The notes: generated by a model from the letters alone, not told the origin. Positions 47,635 through 56,693 are shown, counted from the stretch's first letter. The stretch is DNA of 64,000 nucleotides from Hyphomicrobium_A sp963817485 (GCA_963817485.1 CAWFOR010000023.1:43844-107843), one strand, 5' to 3'. Made by a program: numbers and translations.

Positions 47635-47697
47635 TCGCGTTGGTCCGGCCGACGCGCCGTTGCCATGGTCGCGCCGCTGCTAGAGTAAACACGTTGG

Positions 47698-47725
47698 AAC
47701 CCGGCTTCGGCCGGGTTTCTGTTTT
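47698..47725 (+). terminator. rho-independent terminator
   Basis: AACCCGGC (47698-47705), loop TTCG, GCCGGGTT (47710-47717) then TTCTGTTTT: an 8-bp stem with a stable tetraloop and T-rich tail, after the small secreted gene at 47359. Confidence 0.85.
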
Positions 47726-47753
47726 GTAATCCGCCGCCTCATTGCTCAGGTGT

Positions 47754-47829
47754 TGGTGGGCCCGCCAGGATTCGAACCTGGAACCAGACGGTTATGAGCC
47801 GCCAGCTCTAACCATTGAGCTACGGGCCC
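47754..47829 (-). tRNA. tRNA with CAU anticodon, probably tRNA-Ile2 (lysidine-modified)
   Basis: A complete 76-nt cloverleaf on the minus strand with CCA encoded: acceptor GGGCCCG/CGGGCCC, D-arm around AGCTCAATGGTTAGAGCT, anticodon loop CTCATAA on a GGCGG/CCGTC stem, T-arm GGTTCGAATCC. CAU serves Met or, after lysidine modification by TilS, Ile AUA codons. The anticodon arm resembles E. coli tRNA-Ile2 (GGCGA-CTCATAA) more than elongator Met, so Ile2 is preferred; elongator Met is the alternative. Confidence 0.85.
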
Positions 47830-47950
47830 CACAAGCCGAAGCGCGGCCTCTATAGCAGAGCGCTCCGCCGCCCGAAACGCCGCTTCCGCCTCGATTACTC
47901 CGCGAACAGCCCCTATGGTCGGGCCAACCAGAAAAGCTCGGAGCACGATC

Positions 47951-48653
47951 ATGCGCCCGCTCTACCGCGTTCTAATTCCCATGCTTCTCGCCCCGGCGCT
48001 CATCGCGTCCGCGGCCTCGGCCGACGACGTGACGGCACGGCGTTCGATCACCATCACGGCAAACGGCTCGGTCACCGCCGTGCCCGATCTCGCCCGCATC
48101 ACCAGCGGCGTCGCCACCGAGGCCCCCGTCGCGCGCGATGCCGTCGCCAAGAACTCCGAGGCCATGAAGAAGATCATCGCCGGCCTCAAGGCGAGCGGCA
48201 TCGACGACAAGGACATCCAGACCGCCTCCTTCCACATAGAGCCGCGCTACACGCGGGCGCGCGAGGGCGAAGCCCCCACGATCGACGGCTATCGCGCGAC
48301 CAACCAGGTGCAGGTCATCGTGCGCAACCTCGACAAACTGGGCGAGGTGCTCGACCGTCTGGTCGGGCCTCGGCGCCAACGAGATGGCGGGGCTCTCCTT
48401 CGACGTCAGCCAAGGCGAGAAGCTGAAAGACGACGCGCGCAAGGATGCGGTGGCGAACGCGCAGCGCCGCGCCAAGCTCTACGCGGATGCCGCCGGCGTC
48501 GAGCTCGGCGAGGTCTTGAAGATCGACGAGGGTGGCGACAGCGGGCTGCGGCCGGTTTTTGCCGGTCGCGCGCTGAAGACCGACGCGGTTCCGATCGAGC
48601 GCGGCACCGAGACGCTGGAGGCGACCGTCAGCGTGACCTGGGCGCTGAAGTAG
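47951..48653 (+). pseudogene. SIMPL domain-containing (DUF541) periplasmic protein, one frameshift
   Basis: A ~233-aa protein of the SIMPL/BP26 family. The start at 47951 gives a signal peptide (RVLIPMLLAPALIASAASAD), then SITITANGSVTAVPDLARIT and YRATNQVQVIVRNLDKLGEVLDRLVG. An extra C near 48367 breaks the frame; without it the protein continues LGANEMAGLSFDVSQGEKLK, KDAVANAQRRAKLYADAAGV and ends in TVSVTWALK. The unrepaired first frame runs to 48724 over the next gene. Family members form ring-like oligomers in the periplasm with unclear function. A single base error would explain it. Confidence 0.85.
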
Positions 48654-49562
48654 TCAGCGCAGCGGCACCACCTGCACCTTGTCTGAAAGGCAGGAGGCGC
48701 CGGGCTGGTTCGACCAGTCGGTGAAATTGCGCATCTCGCCCGAAGTGCGCAGCTCGTGCAGCCGCTTCAAGTCGACCGTTGCGCTCACCCATTGCGGCTC
48801 GTCGAGCGTGCCCTCGGCCAGCACGCCGCTGTCGGCGACCGTCGGCTCGGAGGGCACGAAGATGCCGGCCGCGCCGGTGTTGCGGTCGACCGCCGGTGAC
48901 CACAGGGCGTCGCCCACGGTCGGGCTCACGACGGTCGCGATCTGGTTTTCGAGCGCGCGCGCCTGCGCCCCCGTGCGAATACGGTGGTATCCGGAGATGC
49001 GCTCGGTGCACGAGGGGATGAGCACGATCTCGGCTCCGGCCTCAGCCATGCCGCGCACGAGCAGCGGAAACTCGCTGTCGTAGCAGATGGCAATGCCGAT
49101 GCGGCCGAGCGCGGTTTCGAACACGCGGATGGCGTCGCCCGGGGTGATGCCCCAGTCGCGCTCGAACGGCGTCATGATGCTCTTCTCCTGCACGCCGACG
49201 CTGCCTGCGGGCGTCACGAGCTGCGCGGCGTTGACATAGACGCCCGGCGCTTTGCGCGAGGGGCCGCTGCCGACGAGGATGTGCACCTTGTGCTTGGCGG
49301 CGAGCTCGCGGTGCTGGTCGACCCGCTCGCGCTCGAGGTCGGCAACGGCTTTCAGCGTCGCCTCGAGGTTGCCGGAGACCTCGCGCCCCAGGGCGGCCGC
49401 CTGCTCGATTGCCGCGTACTCGGGGAACACGAGCAGGGTCGCGCCGGTCGCCGCGCCTTCGGCCACCCAACGCGCAACCTTATCCCGCCAGGCTTCGAGC
49501 GTGGCGGGCTCTCCGATCGGGTATTGCGCGGCGGCAATTCTGACGGTGTCGCGGGCGGTCAT
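48654..49562 (-). CDS. carbon-nitrogen hydrolase family protein (nitrilase superfamily)
   Basis: A 302-aa enzyme with the Glu-Lys-Cys triad: VFPEYA (Glu48), the Lys in QEKSIMTPFERDW, and AICYDSEFPLLVR (Cys). The spacing and a further Glu fit the amidase branches of the nitrilase family; cleavage of an amide is expected but substrate unknown. It starts 31 bp after the GNAT gene: in many bacteria these two domains are fused in one protein, so here they are separate partners of the same reaction. It converges on the SIMPL gene. Confidence 0.82.
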   Translation of the reverse strand: MTARDTVRIAAAQYPIGEPATLEAWRDKVARWVAEGAATGATLLVFPEYAAIEQAAALGREVSGNLEATLKAVADLERERVDQHRELAAKHKVHILVGSGPSRKAPGVYVNAAQLVTPAGSVGVQEKSIMTPFERDWGITPGDAIRVFETALGRIGIAICYDSEFPLLVRGMAEAGAEIVLIPSCTERISGYHRIRTGAQARALENQIATVVSPTVGDALWSPAVDRNTGAAGIFVPSEPTVADSGVLAEGTLDEPQWVSATVDLKRLHELRTSGEMRNFTDWSNQPGASCLSDKVQVVPLR

Positions 49563-49593
49563 TCCAGTCGGTCCAATCCGGTCTTGTCTGCTC

Positions 49594-50184
49594 CTAAAGC
49601 GTCTTCATCCAGAACTGCATGGCGTGGTCCGTCTCTTCCGCCTGGTCGATGTCCTTCCAGCGGTAGTTGCCGACGATGCCCTCGCGGGGGGCATACCCGC
49701 GCTTCCTCCAAAAGTCGTCGAGCGGGCGGTAGTCCTTCGGCTTCAGCGGGTGGTCGGCGGGGCGCTCGACGCGGCAGAACGTCGAGTAGGTGAATCCGCC
49801 GAGTTTCTTGGCGTGCGCCTCACGGTGGTCGAAGAACGCGTTCCCGAGGCCGTGCCCGCGGTGGGTCTTAAGTAGGACGGATTCGCCGCAATAGAAGATG
49901 TCCTTCAGGTCGTAGCCGGCCGTCTCGAACGGCTCGGCGAACTCATCGGCGTGCTCGATCATCGGCGCGGCGGTGGAGGCCCCCACGATCTCGGTGCCGT
50001 CGCGCGCAACGACGCATACCGCGCCCTTCGCGGCGGCCAGCTTGGCGAGATATTCCTGCTCGTACTCGAGCGTGCCGTCGTAGAGATAGGGCCAGTCGCG
50101 AAACACGATGATGCGCAGCCGTGCCAGATCCGGCAGCACCGCCTTCATCTCCTCGCCGACGAGGGATTTGACGTCGAGCGCCAT
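49594..50184 (-). CDS. GNAT family N-acetyltransferase (partner of the nitrilase-like gene)
   Basis: A 196-aa protein with CoA-binding LKTHRGHGLGNAFFDHREAHAKKLG (Q/R-G-x-G-type loop, here RGHGLG) and C-terminal DDFWRKRGYAP. It sits upstream of the carbon-nitrogen hydrolase and downstream of panD in one direction. Homologues fused to a nitrilase domain suggest acetylation and deamidation of the same metabolite. Start ATG at 50184. Confidence 0.78.
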   Translation of the reverse strand: MALDVKSLVGEEMKAVLPDLARLRIIVFRDWPYLYDGTLEYEQEYLAKLAAAKGAVCVVARDGTEIVGASTAAPMIEHADEFAEPFETAGYDLKDIFYCGESVLLKTHRGHGLGNAFFDHREAHAKKLGGFTYSTFCRVERPADHPLKPKDYRPLDDFWRKRGYAPREGIVGNYRWKDIDQAEETDHAMQFWMKTL

Positions 50185-50203
50185 CGCAGATCCGCCTTGA
50201 GAG

Positions 50204-50578
50204 CTATTCGAAGGTGGGCTTGTCGGTCACGTGGTCGGCCTTGTTGGAAGGCCCCAGCAGAACGATGCGCGGCTTGTGGGTTTTCGCCTCCTCCAAGGTC
50301 ATGGAGGCGTAGGCGCAGATAATGATCTTGTCGCCGAGAGCGGCCTTACGCGCCGCCGCGCCGTTGAGCCCGATGACGCCCGAGCCGGCCTTGCCCTCGA
50401 TCACGTAGGTGGCAAAGCGCTCGCCGTTGTCGATGTTGTAGACCTCGATGTACTCGTTGACGAGCAGCCCCGCCGCCGCGATGAGGTCGGCGTCGATCTT
50501 GAGCGAGCCCTGGTAGTGCAGATCGCACTCGGTGACGGTGGCGCGGTGCAGCTTGCACCTCAGCATCGAGATGAGCAT
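50204..50578 (-). CDS. panD: aspartate 1-decarboxylase
   Basis: A 124-aa pyruvoyl enzyme making beta-alanine for pantothenate and CoA. Autocleavage is at Gly24-Ser25 (DLHYQGSLKID), producing the pyruvoyl group at the alpha chain; Lys9 (CKLHRATVT), EYIEVYNI and GLNGAAARKAALGD are conserved. Length is standard. The ATG at 50578 is used. Downstream genes (GNAT, nitrilase-like) are co-directional, but a common operon is not proved. Confidence 0.95.
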   Translation of the reverse strand: MLISMLRCKLHRATVTECDLHYQGSLKIDADLIAAAGLLVNEYIEVYNIDNGERFATYVIEGKAGSGVIGLNGAAARKAALGDKIIICAYASMTLEEAKTHKPRIVLLGPSNKADHVTDKPTFE

Positions 50579-50610
50579 TGCGGATCAAATCCCGTTGGCG
50601 TATGCGCGGC

Positions 50611-51039
50611 TCAGCCGGAAACCTGCGCGATCCAGTCGGTCAGGTTGTAATATGTGGTGACGCGCGCGATTTTACCGTCACGGATCGCAAAAAACGTGCC
50701 CGCCGGCAACTTGTAGGTCTGGCCCTTGGCGGCGGGAAGGCCGCTGTCGGTCGCAAGGTAGGTGCCGTTGACGTTGAACTCGGCGGCGGCGCGCTGGCCG
50801 TCCTTGCTCACCATGACCGTGACGCCGTCGAGATGCTCGCGGTAGTGATGCGTCATGCGCGCATTGAAGGCGCGGAACTTGTCCTTGCCGGTGCGCCGCT
50901 CGCCCTGGTTGACGTCGTGGATGACGTCATCGGTAAGGAACGCGATCATGGCCTCGCTGTCGCCGGCGTTGAAGGCCTCGAAATAGCGGCGGATGAGGGC
51001 GGCCGTCTCGATCCGGGTCTTGCTTTCGGCGTCGCTCAT
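50611..51039 (-). CDS. ketosteroid isomerase-related protein (SnoaL-like, TIGR02096)
   Basis: A 142-aa NTF2-fold protein: RRYFEAFNAGDSEAMIAFL, then DVIHDVNQGERRTGKDKFR and FFAIRDGKIARVTTYYNLTDW, as in the family called ketosteroid isomerase-related. Enzyme activity unknown. The ATG at 51039 starts the conserved part; the frame extends to 51156 without a plausible N-terminus. It is co-directional with panD, 32 bp upstream of it. Confidence 0.8.
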   Translation of the reverse strand: MSDAESKTRIETAALIRRYFEAFNAGDSEAMIAFLTDDVIHDVNQGERRTGKDKFRAFNARMTHHYREHLDGVTVMVSKDGQRAAAEFNVNGTYLATDSGLPAAKGQTYKLPAGTFFAIRDGKIARVTTYYNLTDWIAQVSG

Positions 51040-51202
51040 GGTGGCTCCCGAGTAGGACTTGGCCGCGCTCCTTAGCAGGTCGAGGGGCGCCCTTCCATTG
51101 CCCTTACCCGCGGAAAAGCGCGACAAAAGGGAAGCGGCCGCACGTGCGGGGTGCACGGCGGCCGCTCAATCGTTAGCAGGTTCGAGCCGGTACGACCGGT
51201 CT

Positions 51203-51505
51203 TCAGTGCTGGCTGGCCTGGCGGCGTGCGACTTCGGTCTTGGAGACCTCGCCGGCGGCCACGAGAGCGCTGATGCAACCCTTGGACAGCTTGTAGCCGA
51301 CGGCCCGCATGCAGGTCCGGGTCTCGGCACTGTTGGGCGAGAACGAGCTGCAGTGGGCGAAGTAGTCGCCAGCGCAGGCAAAGCGGACAGAGGCGCTGAC
51401 GGCATTCGCTTGCGAGGACGGGAGAAGGGCGGTGCCGAGCACGAGGGCTCCGGCAAGAACGCCGCGGAACTTGGAAACGTTAGAACGGACTGACGCAACT
51501 AGCAT
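51203..51505 (-). CDS. small secreted Cys-containing protein, rhizobial type
   Basis: A 100-aa protein with a signal peptide (KFRGVLAGALVLGTALLPSSQANA) and a mature ~60-aa domain with four Cys: FACAGDYFAHCSSFSPNS, CMRAVGYKLSKGC and ALVAAGEVS. This layout, the CMR...LS..C...L..AGEVS pattern, is a recurrent small envelope protein in Bradyrhizobium relatives. Function unknown. ATG at 51505 is chosen because it sets the signal peptide. Confidence 0.7.
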   Translation of the reverse strand: MLVASVRSNVSKFRGVLAGALVLGTALLPSSQANAVSASVRFACAGDYFAHCSSFSPNSAETRTCMRAVGYKLSKGCISALVAAGEVSKTEVARRQASQH

Positions 51506-51791
51506 GTACGCGGTTCCTCTTCGATGGCCTTGCGGCCGGGGGTGCCAGGAATTTTCGAAGGGACGCATACGCGGCTGTTCCCTGGTGAACAGAAGACCCT
51601 TGGGCAACGCGCCGACGCGAGCTGGAGAGGAAGTACGGGCCCGGCCCGGTGCGGTGCGATGCCTGAAGCCGGCAGCATGGCTCGTTAAGGTAACCGGAAA
51701 GTAAATGCGGGACGTCGGGCGTGCGCCACGGCTATGCGCGCCGCGCGCAGCTCAGTGCGCTTTCAAAAGGAACCGGGGGAAGGGTGGGCGT

Positions 51792-52130
51792 TCAGCCCTT
51801 GCAGGGGCGCGCTTCCACGACGGCGCTCCAGCCCTGCGCTTCCTTGGTGTAATGCGCCGACGGACTCGCCGCAGCCCCGAAGCGCGCCCACACGGTGCCG
51901 TACTCGAAGTTCGTGAATTCGATCCACGAGCGCACGGCGGCGGCGCGGGCTCCCTCTTTCGAGCGGCCTTCGCCGGAGCCGGAGTGATAGTGATCGGCCA
52001 TGCAGGTCCGGCCACCTTCCTTGCGCAGCGTGTGCGAATAGGCGAGGCCCGTGTCATCGGCGACCGCGGCGGTCGCGCCGAACGAGAAGGCGGCGGCCAG
52101 AGCGAGAACAACGGTGCGGGACATGGACAT
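51792..52130 (-). CDS. secreted hypothetical protein
   Basis: A 112-aa protein (110 aa from a second ATG at 52124) with a signal peptide (RTVVLALAAAFSFGATAAVAD). The mature chain has two Cys (TCMADHYHSGSG and the C-terminal RPCKG) and a helix KEGARAAAVRSWIEFTNFEYG with an aromatic region GTVWARFGAA. It probably folds with a disulfide in the periplasm. Family not recognised. Confidence 0.62.
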   Translation of the reverse strand: MSMSRTVVLALAAAFSFGATAAVADDTGLAYSHTLRKEGGRTCMADHYHSGSGEGRSKEGARAAAVRSWIEFTNFEYGTVWARFGAAASPSAHYTKEAQGWSAVVEARPCKG

Positions 52131-52196
52131 CTCCCCGGGTTTCTGTTTTGCGAAAGTCTAGCCGTGGCCCAGGGCTGCAGCAATGGCGCGGGGGCC

Positions 52197-53072
52197 TCAC
52201 CAGCGGAGTTTTCCAAGCACCGCCAAGGCCCGGGGCGCGGGTGGGGCGAACAGTATTGCAAGCTTCTCCGGCGACAGCTCGCCCGAGCCCATGGTCTCGT
52301 CGCGATGGATCCCCGAGGCGACGAAAATGGCGTCGATGCCGGCGGCTTCCGCGCCTTTGAGGTCGGTGCGGAGCGAATCCCCGATAGCAAGTATGCGGCG
52401 CCGGTCGACACTTGCGCCGCGCACCGCCTCGGCCGCGGCCTGCGCGGCGTCGTAGGCGTTGGCGTGGGGCTTGCCCGCCCAGAACACCTCCCCATCCATG
52501 CGCTCGTAGAGATCGGCGATGGCGCCGGCGCAGATGTACTGCCGCCCGCCCACATCCACCACAAGGTCGGGGTTGGCGCAGACAAACGGCAACCGGCGCG
52601 CCCGCGCGCGCTGGAGAATGTCGCGGTAGTCTTCCGGCGTCTCGGTCGTATCGTCGTTGAGGCCGGTACAGAGGATGGCCTCCGCCTCCTCCAGTGGGGT
52701 CGGCCTGGCGGACAGCCGCTCGAACGTTGCGGCGTCGCGGTCGGCCGGTCCGATGCAGAAGAGCCGCGCATAGCCTTTCTCGGCGATGTGGCGCAGCGCG
52801 ATCTCGCCGGAGGCGACGATGTCGTCCCAGGCCGCGCGGGGGACGCCTCGCGTATCCAGCATGGCGGCCACGCGCTCTCCGGGGACGGGTGCGTTGGAGA
52901 CCAGGATCACGGTGCCACCCTCCCTGCGAAAGCGCAGCAGCGCATCGCAAGCATCCTCAAAGGCGCGGTGGCCGTCGTGCAGTACGCCCCATACGTCGCA
53001 GAACAGCACGTTGTAGCGAGCGAGCAGCTCGCCGGCGCGCGACAGGATGGGTGGGGGCGATCGGTGGCTCAT
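52197..53072 (-). CDS. HAD-IIA family hydrolase (TIGR01459)
   Basis: A 291-aa HAD phosphatase of the NagD/PGP type. LFCDVWGVLHDG is motif I (Asp nucleophile in DVWG), ILVSNAPV motif II, WAGKPHANAYDAA motif III and AIGDSLRTDLKGA motif IV. TIGR01459 members lack known substrate; sugar or nucleotide phosphates are likely. Start ATG at 53072. It is divergent from the phenolic-lipid-like cluster starting 53248. Confidence 0.83.
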   Translation of the reverse strand: MSHRSPPPILSRAGELLARYNVLFCDVWGVLHDGHRAFEDACDALLRFRREGGTVILVSNAPVPGERVAAMLDTRGVPRAAWDDIVASGEIALRHIAEKGYARLFCIGPADRDAATFERLSARPTPLEEAEAILCTGLNDDTTETPEDYRDILQRARARRLPFVCANPDLVVDVGGRQYICAGAIADLYERMDGEVFWAGKPHANAYDAAQAAAEAVRGASVDRRRILAIGDSLRTDLKGAEAAGIDAIFVASGIHRDETMGSGELSPEKLAILFAPPAPRALAVLGKLRW

Positions 53073-53247
53073 GCAGGGCGGCAGGTCCGGCGGCTCGATG
53101 TTGAACCGCGAGTGGCCTCCATACGTTCTAACGCGTGGAATGCCAAGGAGAATGGGCTCTAGAGGTTTTCGCGGCTCCTACGATGACGCATACTCAGTGC
53201 GCAGCTGCGCCCGCAGCGATTCGGCAACTCGTTCCCGGCAGGATGCG

Positions 53248-53769
53248 ATGGTAGAGCAAAGCTTCGGCGTGCCGCAGATTGCGGCCCTACTGCTGCTCCT
53301 GCAGCGCGGGCTCGAGGAGATCTACTCGGAGCGTAATACGCGCCGGCTGATCGCAGAGGGGGGCCGCGAGGCGGGGCGCGACTACTACCCCGTCGTCGCC
53401 ATCACGCACTTGGCGTGGATCGCCGCGATCTTCCTCATCATCTCGCCGGCGGCGCCGATCCTGTGGCCGCTGCTGGCGCTTTATCTGTTGCTGCAGGTCG
53501 TGCGCTACTGGGTCATCGCCACGCTCGGGCGCTACTGGACCCACCGCATCATCACGCTGGAGCGTGCGCCGATCGTGCGCGACGGCCCCTACCGCTTCGT
53601 GCGCCATCCCAACTACGCCGTGACGATCGCGGAGACCTTCCTGCTGCCGCTGGTGTTCGCCGATGCCGCGGTCGCGGTGATCTTCGGCTGCGTGTGGAGC
53701 GCGGTGCTCTACTACAAGATCCTGCTCGAGGACGCAGCGCTTGCCGAGCGCCGCGGCGAGGCGCCATGA
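53248..53769 (+). CDS. isoprenylcysteine carboxyl methyltransferase-like membrane protein
   Basis: A 173-aa protein with four or five membrane helices and the ICMT/PEMT signature GPYRFVRHPNYAVTIAE near residue 112 (SAM-binding Arg-His-Pro-Asn-Tyr) plus a C-terminal Glu-rich tail. ICMT-like genes next to type III polyketide synthases, such as srsB of Streptomyces, O-methylate phenolic lipids. The ATG at 53248 opens the hydrophobic part. It overlaps the Pr6Pr gene by 4 bp, so they are translationally coupled. First gene of the cluster. Confidence 0.8.
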   Translation: MVEQSFGVPQIAALLLLLQRGLEEIYSERNTRRLIAEGGREAGRDYYPVVAITHLAWIAAIFLIISPAAPILWPLLALYLLLQVVRYWVIATLGRYWTHRIITLERAPIVRDGPYRFVRHPNYAVTIAETFLLPLVFADAAVAVIFGCVWSAVLYYKILLEDAALAERRGEAP

Positions 53770-54389
53770 AAACACTCTACCGGTCGATCGCGGGCGTGAT
53801 TGGGCTCGTGGCGGTCGCGATACAATATTGGCTGGTGACGCAGGGACCCGGCGGCGCACCGAGCGCGCACTTCTTCAGCTTCTTTACAATTCTGACCAAC
53901 CTGCTTGCGGCCGCGGCAATGCTGCTCCCCGTGTTGGCCCCGAACTCATCCGTCGGACGTTTCCTCGACCGCCCCTCCGTGCGCACCGCGATTGCCGGCT
54001 ACATTGTCATCGTGGGGACGGTCTACTTCGCGCTTCTGCGCAACCTCGATCATGCCACCGGTCTCCGGCTGCTGTTCGAATATGTGCTGCACTACGTGAC
54101 GCCGCCGCTGTTCGTGCTCGACTGGCTGCTGTTCGTGCCCAAGGGCGAGATCGGCTGGAGGAACGGCGTCGACTCGCTCGCCTTTCCGCTCGTTTACCTC
54201 GGCTGGACGCTCGCGCACGGGGCCTATGGCGACTGGTACCCGTATCCGTTTCTCGACGTTCTCGAGCTTGGCTATGGGCGTGTGCTTTTGAACACGGCGG
54301 GGCTCATTATCGCCTTCCTGGCACTGGAGCTTTTGCTCGTCGCCATCGACCGGTTGATTAGGCAGAACCGGAGCAAAACCTCGATCTAG
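53766..54389 (+). CDS. Pr6Pr family membrane protein
   Basis: A 207-aa protein with six probable helices: AGVIGLVAVAIQYWL, FFSFFTILTNLLAAAAMLL, AGYIVIVGTVYFALL, YVLHYVTPPLFVLDWLLFVP, LAFPLVYLGWTLAHGAYGDW and TAGLIIAFLALELLLVAI. This is the FAR-17a/AIG1-like (Pr6Pr) layout; distant eukaryotic relatives hydrolyse fatty-acid esters of hydroxy fatty acids. Its place between a methyltransferase and a monooxygenase suggests a lipid-related step or transport, not otherwise described for phenolic lipids to my knowledge. Coupled by 4 bp to the previous gene. Confidence 0.78.
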   Translation: MKTLYRSIAGVIGLVAVAIQYWLVTQGPGGAPSAHFFSFFTILTNLLAAAAMLLPVLAPNSSVGRFLDRPSVRTAIAGYIVIVGTVYFALLRNLDHATGLRLLFEYVLHYVTPPLFVLDWLLFVPKGEIGWRNGVDSLAFPLVYLGWTLAHGAYGDWYPYPFLDVLELGYGRVLLNTAGLIIAFLALELLLVAIDRLIRQNRSKTSI

Positions 54390-54461
54390 CCGCCGTGATT
54401 TGACCCAGGCTGTTGCGTGCGGAGTTGCCCCATGCCGTAATCGGTGGCCTTGGGGGTCCGC

Positions 54462-55586
54462 ATGGGGGACTACGATGCGATTGCGGTCGGTGGCGGCTTA
54501 GCCGGCGCGGCGTTCGCGCTCGAGCTGGCCCGCAGCGGTGCCCGCGTTGCCGTCATCGAGCGCACGGGCGGGCCATCTCTCAAAGTGTGCGGCGACTTCC
54601 TCAGCGGTGAGGCGCGGGAGCTGCTCACCTACCTCGGCATCGATACGAGTGCGCTGGGCGCCGTCGGCATTACGACCTTGCGTCTCGCCGCGGGCGAGCG
54701 GCGCGCCACTGGCACCTTGCCCTTCGCGGCCTGTGGCCTGTCGCGCCTGCGCCTCGACGAGGAGATGCTGACCGCAGCCGAGGCGGCAGGCGCCGAAATG
54801 ATCCGCGGCGAGGCGGCGACGGCGCTGGAGCCGTCCGGGCAAAGTGTGCGCGTGCGCGTCGGCGGCAAGACGTATCAGGGCCGGTGCGCGGCGCTGGCGA
54901 CGGGCAAGCACAACCTGCGCGGCTGGCCGCGCGGTCCCGGCTCCAAGACCGCGATGAAGATCCAGCTCTCGCTGACACGCGCGGCGACAGAGGCGCTCGA
55001 GGGCATCGTGCAGCTCGTCAGCTACCGCGGCGGCTATATCGGGGCCTGCAACGTCGAGGACGGCGCCGCCACCATCTGCTGGCTGCTCGATGAGCCCGCA
55101 ATGCGGGAGCTCGGCCCCGACTGGCGCGTGCAGCTCGACCACATCGCCCGGACGTCCTCGGCCATCGGCGATCTGCTGGCCGGCGCCCGCTTTCTGTCGG
55201 CGAAGCCGGCGGCGGTCTCCGCCATCCCCTACGGCTACATGCGCCACGCCGCCATTGCGCCGAACGTGTTCCCCGTGGGTGACCAGATCGGCGTCATACA
55301 TTCGTTTACCGGCGACGGCACCTCGCTGGCGCTCGCCTCCGGGATCGCGGCGGCTCGCGCCGTCCTGGCGGGGCGCAGCGCGCATGACTTCCAGGCGGAT
55401 TATCTCGCCCGCATCCGCGCGCAGTTCCGATGGGCGCGGGCGGTGGAGGCGACGTTCCGATATGCGCCGATCCGCAGGTTCGGCGTCAATGCCGTGTCTC
55501 TCGCCCCCGCAATCGTCGGCCTCATCGCCAACATGACGCGCGTGCGCGGCGTCGCTGGCCTCACTGCAGAAGCCGCAACGGTCTAG
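54462..55586 (+). CDS. FAD-dependent monooxygenase/oxidoreductase (SrsC/geranylgeranyl-reductase-like)
   Basis: A 374-aa flavoprotein: AIAVGGGLAGAAFALELARSG (FAD Rossmann start), the CGDFLSGEA region, and the second FAD motif VFPVGDQIGVIHSFTGDGTS near residue 270. It belongs to the UbiH/PHBH-like group. In S. griseus a comparable enzyme (SrsC) hydroxylates alkylresorcinol to an alkylhydroquinone, so ring oxidation is the best inference. The ATG at 54462 is used over an upstream codon at 54444. It ends 3 bp from the convergent type III PKS stop. Confidence 0.8.
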   Translation: MGDYDAIAVGGGLAGAAFALELARSGARVAVIERTGGPSLKVCGDFLSGEARELLTYLGIDTSALGAVGITTLRLAAGERRATGTLPFAACGLSRLRLDEEMLTAAEAAGAEMIRGEAATALEPSGQSVRVRVGGKTYQGRCAALATGKHNLRGWPRGPGSKTAMKIQLSLTRAATEALEGIVQLVSYRGGYIGACNVEDGAATICWLLDEPAMRELGPDWRVQLDHIARTSSAIGDLLAGARFLSAKPAAVSAIPYGYMRHAAIAPNVFPVGDQIGVIHSFTGDGTSLALASGIAAARAVLAGRSAHDFQADYLARIRAQFRWARAVEATFRYAPIRRFGVNAVSLAPAIVGLIANMTRVRGVAGLTAEAATV

Positions 55587-55589
55587 CGC

Positions 55590-56693
55590 TCAATAGAGAT
55601 CGAGCACGACGAAGTAGGCGGAGAAGCCCGGCCCGAAGGCGCCAAGCAGATAGCGGCCGCGGGCTCCTGCGCCGAAGGCTTCCTTGATGACGAACAGCGC
55701 CGTCGCCGAGGACATGTTGCCGTACTTGCGCAACACCTCCCAGGAGTGGCGCAGGCGCTCGCGCGGCAGCTGCAGCGATTCCTCCGCGGTGACCAGGATC
55801 TTGCTGCCGCCCGGATGCAGCAGGAAGCCGTCGAAGTCGGCGAGCGTCAGACCCGCGCGCTCCAGGAAGGGGAACAGCGCCTCGCCGAGCTTCTCGCGCA
55901 TGAGCGTCGGCAGCTCCGGGCTCAGCACGACGCCGAAGCCGTCGTTCTTGATGGCCCAGCCCATGATGTGCTCGGTGTTGGCCCAGAAGTGCTCGCCGAT
56001 GGCGCCGATGCGGGCGCGGCCGCGCGGGGCCCCGCGGCGCTCGCCGGCGTGACTGCGCAGGACGACACCCGCGGCGCCATCGCCGAACAGCGCGGCGGCG
56101 ACGAACATGGCGAGGCTCTGGTCCTCGGTGCGCATGCACAGCGTGCACAGGTCGACGGTGAGGAACAGCACGTTGGCGCCGGGCCGCGCCTGCGCCATGC
56201 GGGCGGAGCGGGCAAGGCCGCCGACGCCGGCGCCGCAGCCCAGCCCGAACATCGGCAGCCGCTCGACGTCAGGGCGGAAGGCGAGGCGGTTCATCAGGCG
56301 CGCCTCCAGGCTCGGGATGGCGAGCCCGGTGACCGTGTTGGAGACGATGACGTCGATGTCGCGCAAGCTGAGGCCGGCTTCGGCTACGGCCTGGACGGCG
56401 ACCTGCTCCAGGAGGTCGAGCGCGTTCCTCTGAAAGCTTTCGGTGCGCTGCTCCCAGGTGTGCGGCTGCAGGTGCCACTCCATCGGCTCGATGGAATAGC
56501 GGCAGTCGATGCCGGTGTTGGTGTAGAGGGCTTCCAGGCGCGCAAAGTGCGGGAAGAACGTCTGCGCGCGCAGCGCCGCGTCGTCCTGGGTGATGGTGTA
56601 CTGCGGAACCGCGGTGGCGACCGAGGCGATCTCCACAGTGACGCCGGTGGCGGCGTCGCGCTCGGCTTCGAGAACGTCGGCCTTCAGCTGCAT
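55590..56693 (-). CDS. type III polyketide synthase (chalcone/alkylresorcinol synthase family)
   Basis: A 367-aa KAS-III-like enzyme condensing malonyl-CoA onto an acyl-CoA starter. The Cys-His-Asn triad is complete: Cys153 in FGLGCGAGVGG, His293 in FLLHPGGSK and Asn326 in YGNMSSAT. The AAALFGDGAAGVVL loop is typical. The start at 56693 is set by GGAGG 8 bp upstream. Products in related bacteria are alkylresorcinols or alkylpyrones (ArsB/C, SrsA). The nearby methyltransferase, monooxygenase and Pr6Pr genes and a fadD elsewhere in the window fit a phenolic lipid. Starter length cannot be read by eye. Confidence 0.9.
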   Translation of the reverse strand: MQLKADVLEAERDAATGVTVEIASVATAVPQYTITQDDAALRAQTFFPHFARLEALYTNTGIDCRYSIEPMEWHLQPHTWEQRTESFQRNALDLLEQVAVQAVAEAGLSLRDIDVIVSNTVTGLAIPSLEARLMNRLAFRPDVERLPMFGLGCGAGVGGLARSARMAQARPGANVLFLTVDLCTLCMRTEDQSLAMFVAAALFGDGAAGVVLRSHAGERRGAPRGRARIGAIGEHFWANTEHIMGWAIKNDGFGVVLSPELPTLMREKLGEALFPFLERAGLTLADFDGFLLHPGGSKILVTAEESLQLPRERLRHSWEVLRKYGNMSSATALFVIKEAFGAGARGRYLLGAFGPGFSAYFVVLDLY

